A stretch of 10,269 bases of DNA from the NCBI GenBank assembly GCA_964493985.1, contig CAZBQL010000104.1:1-10269 (forward strand), in the 5' to 3' direction. This document shows positions 6,237-10,269 of this stretch, one piece after another. The notes under the pieces are model-generated. The model worked only from the letters and a program-made list of their open reading frames with translations, was not told the origin of the DNA and did no database searches. Each line of letters begins with the position of its first letter. Positions within the stretch are counted from its first letter, which is position 1. The DNA comes from MGML01 sp964493985. GTDB lineage: Bacteria > Chloroflexota > Dehalococcoidia > Dehalococcoidales > UBA2162. The position numbers and the translations under genes were made by a program.

Positions 6237-6695
6237 TCACCCAAACCTTACTTTTTTGATCATTTTTAATCTGTCTCCGGCGTTTTCAGCAACCATATAT
6301 CCGGCTTTTTTGAAGAGTGTTATAGCCGCCATATTCTCAGAGGTGGTATGGAGAATTATCCTGTCGATGCCCTTACTCCTGGCATACATATCTGCTTTCT
6401 GGAGTAAAATTCCTCCGATACCTCTCTGGCGATAGGGTTCATCGACTCTTATGCCGTAGATAGCAGCACAAGCAGGATTTTCTTTATCGTACCTGCCGAA
6501 TAATGCAGCACCGATAATCTTATCTTCGTCGAGTGCAATCCAGAATCCGTGGGGCATGAATACATCGAGAAATTCGGACCTGTTGAATGGTGAAGACATT
6601 TTCCCGCCAGCCGTGTGAATGATAGTACGGTCAGGCTGGTACTCGAGCATACGAAAATCGGTTCTTTCGTCAAATTTTCTGATCTGTATTTTCAA
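6237..6695 (-). CDS. GNAT-family N-acetyltransferase
   Basis: A 152-aa single-domain GNAT enzyme, a typical length. Landmarks are the N-terminal strand MKIQIRKFDERTDF, the FWIALDEDKIIGAALFG strands (51-67), the acetyl-CoA pyrophosphate loop in IRVDEPYRQRGIGG (82-95, the R/Q-x-x-G-x-G/A pattern), and the motif B helix NMAAITLFKKAGYMV (121-135). The acceptor substrate is unknown. It could modify an amine on a small molecule or on a protein terminus. The start is TTG at 6695, because an in-frame TAA lies only two codons upstream and the MKIQIRKF beginning is typical of the fold. The Shine-Dalgarno sequence is poor (AAGAACGA). ATG at residue 16 is a weaker alternative because it would cut the first strand. 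It is followed at once by the TrmH gene and preceded by the cupin gene with a hairpin between. Confidence 0.85.
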   Translation of the reverse strand: MKIQIRKFDERTDFRMLEYQPDRTIIHTAGGKMSSPFNRSEFLDVFMPHGFWIALDEDKIIGAALFGRYDKENPACAAIYGIRVDEPYRQRGIGGILLQKADMYARSKGIDRIILHTTSENMAAITLFKKAGYMVAENAGDRLKMIKKVRFG

Positions 6696-6713
6696 TCGTT
6701 CTTACACCAGTCA

Positions 6714-6747
6714 GGCGGTAATAGTAAACACCAAAACCATTACCGCC
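6714..6747 (-). other. Intercistronic hairpin between cupin and GNAT genes
   Basis: The minus strand reads GGCGGTAATGG, 12 bases, then CTATTACCGCC. Eleven pairs form, one of them G-U. It begins 30 bases after the cupin stop and ends 18 bases before the GNAT TTG. No T tract follows, so it is more likely an RNA-stability or attenuator-like element than a full terminator. A terminator of low strength cannot be excluded. Confidence 0.45.
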
Positions 6748-6777
6748 TTCATACAAAGTTTTCTTTATGATTAATAC

Positions 6778-7638
6778 CTAGTCTGCAGGCGAACTCTCGT
6801 ATTTAAGACCGAGTCCTACCTTCATTACGCTGTAAGGTCGGTCTACCTTATTGCAGGTAATCGGTCCATGTGGAACACCTCTCGGGATCGCAACTACAGT
6901 CGGTTTGTCGAAAGTATGCTTCTCATGTTCTTTACCGATTTCCATTGTAATCTCTGCGCCAAAATAACTCAGATCATCGGTATTGTGGCCGAAGAATACA
7001 TATGCTTCATCGTAAGGGTGTATACGGGCACCGTGACCGGGATCCCATCGTCCAGCCTGGTTGAAGAGACCCATCGCGAAGTTTATATTCAGTCCTTGCA
7101 GCTCATCTCCGGATATTTCAACGAACTGTGCAGCGTCGGCTCCACCGACGCCCTTCTTTATTACCATCGGCCTTACCAGGTAAGAATACTTGTTTCCGTC
7201 GGTCTCCCCTTCTTTTGCGACCCTCTCACCGGAATAGGTCGCGCTGAGGGCAAGATGAAAATGGCCGAATGGTTTATATACTTTTTCGGTCACGAGAGGA
7301 CAGTGAGGGAATCCCTGTGGGGCTACGCCGACTGTCGGGACATTGAATTTGTGAGGTTCCCACTCTTTACCGAGAGATAATTCCATGTCCGAACCCAGGT
7401 AACTCATATCATTGTCATCATATCCGAAGAACAATAAGAGTTCATCGAATGGATGGTTATGAGCACCGGCTCCCGGCGCCCAGTCTCCCGTCTGATCGTA
7501 TACACCGATGATAAAGTTCAGATCGAATCCTCCCATATCTTCACCCGAAACAAAAACCAGCTCCTTTGCGTTAGCTCCACCTCTCCCCGGTGTAAAATCT
7601 AATTGTTTGACATAATCTCCATATTTCGTATCTGCCAT
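6778..7638 (-). CDS. Bicupin protein of unknown substrate
   Basis: A 286-aa protein made of two cupin domains that resemble each other (offset of about 145 residues). Cupin 1 has GAHNHPFDELLLFFG (58-72; H60, H62, E66) and PQGFPHCPL (107-115; H112), a complete 3-His/1-Glu metal site. Cupin 2 has GARIHPYDEAYVFFG (203-217; H207, E211) and PRGVPHGPI (252-260; H257), but Arg205 replaces the first histidine. Other paired segments are DMSYLGSDMELSLGKE/DLSYFGAEITMEIGKE. No signal peptide is present, so it is cytoplasmic. The family includes dioxygenases, isomerases and binding proteins, and I cannot assign a reaction. ATG 7638 is preceded by a good GGAAGGAGT. The gene is transcribed away from the small plus-strand genes and may lead the GNAT/TrmH group. 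Confidence 0.85.
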   Translation of the reverse strand: MADTKYGDYVKQLDFTPGRGGANAKELVFVSGEDMGGFDLNFIIGVYDQTGDWAPGAGAHNHPFDELLLFFGYDDNDMSYLGSDMELSLGKEWEPHKFNVPTVGVAPQGFPHCPLVTEKVYKPFGHFHLALSATYSGERVAKEGETDGNKYSYLVRPMVIKKGVGGADAAQFVEISGDELQGLNINFAMGLFNQAGRWDPGHGARIHPYDEAYVFFGHNTDDLSYFGAEITMEIGKEHEKHTFDKPTVVAIPRGVPHGPITCNKVDRPYSVMKVGLGLKYESSPAD

Positions 7639-7923
7639 GTGTACATACTCCTTCCCGGCGAGTAATCACCTCTGCTTACTTTTCCGTTTGGGTGTTATAT
7701 TACCCTATATACAGCATAAATGAAAGTAGGAATGTTACTTCTTCATTTCATTCCCATGCAATATCAGAAATTACTCAAAAGGCTGTCGAACTGCAACTAT
7801 TTCCAGGTATCCAGACCTTTTTGTAAGTCAATCGTAATGTTTTTTTAATATACCGCAGCCGATTTTAAGCTGTTATTAATCATTTACGTGTATATTGTTA
7901 CAAAGAATACTACGAAAGGTGTG
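7639..7923. other. Divergent intergenic region between bicupin and small plus-strand genes
   Basis: About 285 bases without a gene. It is AT-rich, has a T7 run near 7840, and must carry promoters for both directions. I found no box pair good enough to call. The 9-mer TGCAATATC at 7757-7765 also occurs in both arms of the rpsU hairpin. Confidence 0.3.
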
Positions 7924-8265
7924 ATGGAGTTGGAGAATAACGAGAAAATCAGGGATTTGATTAAGTTACTAAATATGAATCAAGACCATCTTTGCTATGA
8001 GTTGACCAGCCTTGCTGCAAAAATTAACAATTTTCTTGATGACAGGACCAGGATGCTATCCGGACTGCTATTGTCTGTTATGTATGACAGTCTGATGGAA
8101 GAGAATACTAATGAGTCGTTTGAAATAGACGTTAATAAGCCTGTTGAGATGGGCCTACACGAGACCGCTGGAATAGGTGCTGATGAAACTGTTGAAATAG
8201 ATGCTCTTGACGTTCTTGATAAAGCTGGTCTTGCATTTGACGCAAGTCATTTTGCTCTTGTCTGA
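7924..8265 (+). CDS. Small acidic protein, unrecognised
   Basis: I do not recognise this 113-aa protein. The first 65 residues look helical and possibly amphipathic (MELENNEKIRDLIKLLNMNQ, ELTSLAAKINNFLDD, MLSGLLLSVMYDSLMEE). The remainder is strongly acidic with a loose repeat around FEIDVNKPVEMG and VEIDALDVLDKAG. It has no signal peptide, no clear membrane helix and one cysteine. The start chosen is ATG 7924, preceded by AAAGGTGTG. The open frame begins at a GTG at 7888, but that has no ribosome site. The next gene begins 29 bases downstream with a strong ribosome site, so the two are likely one operon. It is one of the only two plus-strand genes in the window. A role with its partner, for example as an adaptor or inhibitor, is speculation. 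Confidence 0.6.
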   Translation: MELENNEKIRDLIKLLNMNQDHLCYELTSLAAKINNFLDDRTRMLSGLLLSVMYDSLMEENTNESFEIDVNKPVEMGLHETAGIGADETVEIDALDVLDKAGLAFDASHFALV

Positions 8266-8279
8266 TGAGATACCATTTT

Positions 8280-8286
8280 AGGAGGG
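8280..8286 (+). promoter_or_regulatory. Strong ribosome binding site of the second small gene
   Basis: AGGAGGG with eight bases to ATG 8295. This is the main evidence that the 66-codon frame is a real gene. Confidence 0.7.
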
Positions 8287-8294
8287 ATTGACGG

Positions 8295-8495
8295 ATGGAA
8301 TTGAATATTGGCGACAAGATTATATATGAAGATGTATATGGAGACTCCTTTAAGGGCTTAATAATCGATGTCTGGACAAATGACAACGAGGAAATAACCG
8401 GCTACTTTTTAGTAACAAATTCAGGATTATATATTCATTTTAAGCCGCTTAGCCTTGAGTGGGTGCGTCTCGATGAATCGGTGCCTGTCTCTTGA
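8295..8495 (+). CDS. Small protein, probably all-beta (SH3-like), unrecognised
   Basis: A 66-aa protein, MELNIGDKIIYEDVYGDSFK then GLIIDVWTNDNEEITGYFLV and an acidic end. The beginning IGDKIIYEDVYGDSFKGLIIDVW, followed by alternating hydrophobic strands (GYFLVTNSGLYIHFKPLSLEWVRL), has the look of a small SH3/KOW-like beta barrel of the kind that binds protein or nucleic acid. That is inference from pattern. It has no cysteine, signal or membrane segment. It follows the acidic helical protein by 29 bases, so the two products may act together. The antiporter gene converges on it from the right. Confidence 0.65.
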   Translation: MELNIGDKIIYEDVYGDSFKGLIIDVWTNDNEEITGYFLVTNSGLYIHFKPLSLEWVRLDESVPVS

Positions 8496-8578
8496 TATTA
8501 AATTTCCACTACCGGCTATTAGTTAAGATCAACCGTTACTCAATACCCAGACCTGTTTAAAAAAACCATAGAACGTTA

Positions 8579-9838
8579 CTATTGAGTTTGATAAGGTTGA
8601 TTCTCAGGCGGGACTTCCGCTGAAGAAACTTCTCTCTCTTTTTTCCGAAAAGGTGTTTTTCCGGTCTTTTTACGATAAAACCAGTTCCTCAGAATCAGGG
8701 GCGGGATTATAGTGGTAATCAGGCTCATGAGTACCAGTGCCGCATAAGTATCCTGCTGAATAAGGTTGTTGTTAAGACCGATAAGTGCGACGATCATAGC
8801 TACCTCACCCCGGGGGACCATACCGAGACCGATTATCGAGGAGTTCCTGGTATTCATACCAAGAATTCGTGCCGGGACACCACAGCCGATAAATTTCGTT
8901 GCCAGGGCTACGAATGAAAGAGCAAGGATAAACCACACAAGATTCAGACTGATGACGTGAAAGTCAAGTAATACACCGAGTGAAATGAAAAATATCGATG
9001 CGAATATAATCTGGAGATGGTCTGAACCTTCGTGGAAGCTTTTACTATGCTTGAGTTTTACCTGTGCCAGCGACACTCCGGCAAGGAAAGAACCGATTAT
9101 GGCAGAAAGACCCATTAATTCAGCCAGCATCGCATACAGGAAAGAAACCATGATAGCCAGGATAAATATGGATTCGGGATATTTCTGGCAAAACCTGGTG
9201 CTATCCAGCTTTTCCACCATTCTGCTTATGAATTTTATGCCGATAAATGCCCCCGCTGCCAGGAAAACTATTGCTTTGACAAGAATCAGCAGGAACGAGC
9301 CGACTGATAATTCACCCAGGACTATACCTTCGGAAATTGAAAGCGCCAGCAGGCTAAGTACATCATCGATTATTGCTGCTCCGATAATGGCTTTTGCCGC
9401 GTCAGTCTGAAGTCGATTCATTTCTTTAAGGACATTGGCGGTGATGGCAATACTGGTAGCAGTTAGGGCTGTACCGATGAATATAGATGCCTTGAAATCG
9501 AAATTAAAGAGATCAGCGGTAAAGTAGCCGGCAACCCAGGGGATTATGACTCCCACAATGGCGATTATCAGGTATTTGATGTTCGTGATTTCGCTAATCT
9601 TGAAATGCAGTCCCACGGTGAAGAGCAGGACCACCGCACCGAGGTGACCGAGACTCGAGACAAAATCGGTATAAGTCACCAGACCAAGCAGGCTGGGACC
9701 GACTACGATACCAGCGAGGATAATCCCTACGACAGCCGACTGATTGATTCGGTAGGCGATAAGGTAGCCTGCCAGGGCGACGAAAAGCAGCAGGCTCATC
9801 TGGAACTCTACGGATGCAAGTATTTCATTCTCAGCCAT
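8579..9838 (-). CDS. CPA2-family cation/proton antiporter
   Basis: A 419-aa membrane protein of about 12-13 hydrophobic segments, starting MAENEILASVEFQMSLLLFV. Family landmarks are GIILAGIVVGPSLLG (38-52), GAVVLLFTVGLHF (67-79), ALTATSIAITANVLKEM in the unwound transport helix (124-140), the ion-binding pair D158-D159 in GAAIIDDVLSLLAL, SAIIGSFLAGVSLAQ (245-259) and GMVPRGEVAMIVAL (339-352; R343, E345). It exchanges Na+ or K+ for protons across the cytoplasmic membrane. The DD pair is the one associated with electrogenic NapA/NhaA-like exchangers, but KefB-like K+ efflux cannot be excluded. A short charged tail ends the protein and there is no RCK/TrkA-N domain, so nucleotide control is unlikely. 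ATG 9838 has no Shine-Dalgarno sequence. A promoter at 9845-9873 would make it leaderless. The GntR gene lies upstream. Confidence 0.9.
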   Translation of the reverse strand: MAENEILASVEFQMSLLLFVALAGYLIAYRINQSAVVGIILAGIVVGPSLLGLVTYTDFVSSLGHLGAVVLLFTVGLHFKISEITNIKYLIIAIVGVIIPWVAGYFTADLFNFDFKASIFIGTALTATSIAITANVLKEMNRLQTDAAKAIIGAAIIDDVLSLLALSISEGIVLGELSVGSFLLILVKAIVFLAAGAFIGIKFISRMVEKLDSTRFCQKYPESIFILAIMVSFLYAMLAELMGLSAIIGSFLAGVSLAQVKLKHSKSFHEGSDHLQIIFASIFFISLGVLLDFHVISLNLVWFILALSFVALATKFIGCGVPARILGMNTRNSSIIGLGMVPRGEVAMIVALIGLNNNLIQQDTYAALVLMSLITTIIPPLILRNWFYRKKTGKTPFRKKEREVSSAEVPPENQPYQTQ

Positions 9839-9844
9839 TAAGAT

Positions 9845-9873
9845 AAACTAACCGAAATATTAATGGCAGTCAA
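9845..9873 (-). promoter_or_regulatory. Candidate promoter of the antiporter gene
   Basis: On the minus strand TTGACT (9868-9873), 17 bases, then TAGTTT (9845-9850). The -35 box is good (5 of 6) and the -10 box is weak (3 of 6). The -10 box ends six bases before the ATG, so transcription would begin at the start codon itself. This agrees with the lack of a Shine-Dalgarno sequence. Confidence 0.4.
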
Positions 9874-9882
9874 GAGTGAACT

Positions 9883-9912
9883 TTGAAAGATATAATTCAA
9901 TATCTATTTCAA
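9883..9912 (-). terminator. AT-rich hairpin at the end of the GntR gene
   Basis: The minus strand reads TTGAAA-TA-GATAT, loop TGAATT, then ATATC-TTTCAA. This is an 11-bp stem with a two-base bulge that includes the stop codon. It is weak and lacks a following T tract. It may only slow or stabilise the transcript. Confidence 0.25.
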
Positions 9913-10269
9913 CTGCCTTTTTATCATGTTCACCAGGTCCTCCGGTGAAATTCCCAGGAGTAGAGCATCAGTAACCAGTTCTTCAAGTCGTACCTGTATC
10001 CCGGTCATCGCATCATGGGTAAGAGGTGCCGGCTTTCTCCTGGATATCCTGGCTTTCCTGCCCGGTCTAAGATCGATTATTCCCTGGTCTCGTAATAAAA
10101 GGTATGCTCTCCTTACCGTGTGCATATTTACGCCAAGACTATCGGAGAGTTCCCTGACCGAAGGTAATATATCTCCCGGAGTGAGAGCGCCTTTACTTAC
10201 CTGCTCTCTCACCTGCCCGGCAAGCTGCTGGTAGATAGGACGGCTGTCATTTTCATTTATTGAAAGCAG
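9904..10269 (-). CDS. GntR-family (YtrA-type) transcriptional regulator, 5' end off window
   Basis: The open frame reaches the right edge with no start codon in view. The visible protein is 121 aa, beginning LLSINENDSRPIYQQLAGQV, which is the normal YtrA/GntR N-terminus, so only the first one to few codons are missing. The winged helix-turn-helix is LPSVRELSDSLGVNMHTVRRA with LLRDQGIIDLRPGRKARIS as the wing. A short C-terminal helical region (IQVRLEELVTDALLLG, SPEDLVNMIKRQLK) takes the place of the large ligand-binding domain of other GntR proteins. This is the YtrA dimerisation tail. Such proteins usually repress their own operon, often with ABC transporter genes. Here the next gene downstream is a cation/proton antiporter, 65 bases away. 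A start at the GTG 10212 would delete the first helix and is unlikely. Confidence 0.88.
   Translation of the reverse strand: MLSINENDSRPIYQQLAGQVREQVSKGALTPGDILPSVRELSDSLGVNMHTVRRAYLLLRDQGIIDLRPGRKARISRRKPAPLTHDAMTGIQVRLEELVTDALLLGISPEDLVNMIKRQLK

Noticed and set aside
6868..7380. 170-codon plus-strand open frame
   Set aside because: It lies wholly inside the bicupin gene on the other strand, and the bicupin has clear paired domains.
7888..7923. GTG start for the first small plus-strand gene
   Set aside because: There is no ribosome site before 7888, while AAAGGTG precedes ATG 7924.
8132..8386. Minus-strand open frame of 84 codons over the small gene pair
   Set aside because: The product is Gln-rich low-complexity sequence mirrored from the acidic region. 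The plus-strand genes have ribosome sites and sensible composition.
7808..8558. Possible short direct repeats (CCAGACCT with a following T run) flanking the small gene pair
   Set aside because: Only eight bases match exactly, there is no inverted-repeat or transposase context, and chance is an adequate explanation.
8538..8587. Inverted repeat ACTCAATA...TATTGAGT at the antiporter 3' end
   Set aside because: The arms are eight AT-rich bases separated by a 34-base loop. A T7 run lies inside the loop, not after the stem, so it is not a convincing terminator.

Overview
The window reads as an ordinary chromosomal segment of a bacterium with mid-40s percent GC (judged by eye), with strong Shine-Dalgarno sequences and some leaderless-looking starts. 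The TatA and bS21 sequences, the B12-binding radical SAM protein, the ECF sigma/anti-sigma pair and a GTCATTCTGAG...CGAAGAATCCC dispersed repeat together suggest the Chloroflexota, possibly Dehalococcoidia. That placement is an impression from protein style and not a proven assignment. Nearly all genes are on the minus strand. Only two small unrecognised genes are on the plus strand.

Layout, left to right. (1) 1-152: the N-terminal part of a minus-strand tatA running off the left edge, with a good promoter at 207-235. (2) 251-285: a perfect palindrome between tatA and the sigma operon. (3) 304-2765: an ECF sigma factor gene and, overlapping it by one base, an anti-sigma gene. The anti-sigma protein has a zinc-binding anti-sigma domain, one membrane segment and two tandem copies of a LolA-like external domain. 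The sigma leader holds two adjacent inverted repeats. (4) 2985-3109: a MITE-like dispersed repeat. (5) 3220-5313: a zinc-ribbon protein gene, a remarkable 40-nt hairpin, rpsU (bS21) and a B12-dependent radical SAM gene, all in the same direction. (6) 5483-7638: a bicupin gene, a GNAT acetyltransferase gene and a TrmH/SpoU rRNA methyltransferase gene. The last two are separated by one base or overlap slightly. (7) 7924-8495: two small plus-strand genes in a likely operon. (8) 8579-9838: a CPA2-type cation/proton antiporter. (9) 9904-10269: a YtrA-type GntR regulator whose first codons lie off the right edge.

Functional links. The sigma/anti-sigma pair is an envelope-sensing unit. The zinc-ribbon, rpsU and TrmH genes form a translation-related neighbourhood. 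The GntR and antiporter genes may be co-regulated. No mobile genes, CRISPR arrays, tRNA or rRNA genes were seen. The most unusual signals are in RNA structure: a hairpin upstream of rpsU that is fully paired only on the minus-strand transcript, a predicted helix over the zinc-ribbon Shine-Dalgarno, and paired inverted repeats ahead of the sigma gene. The duplicated sensor domain and the unrecognised small gene pair also stand out.
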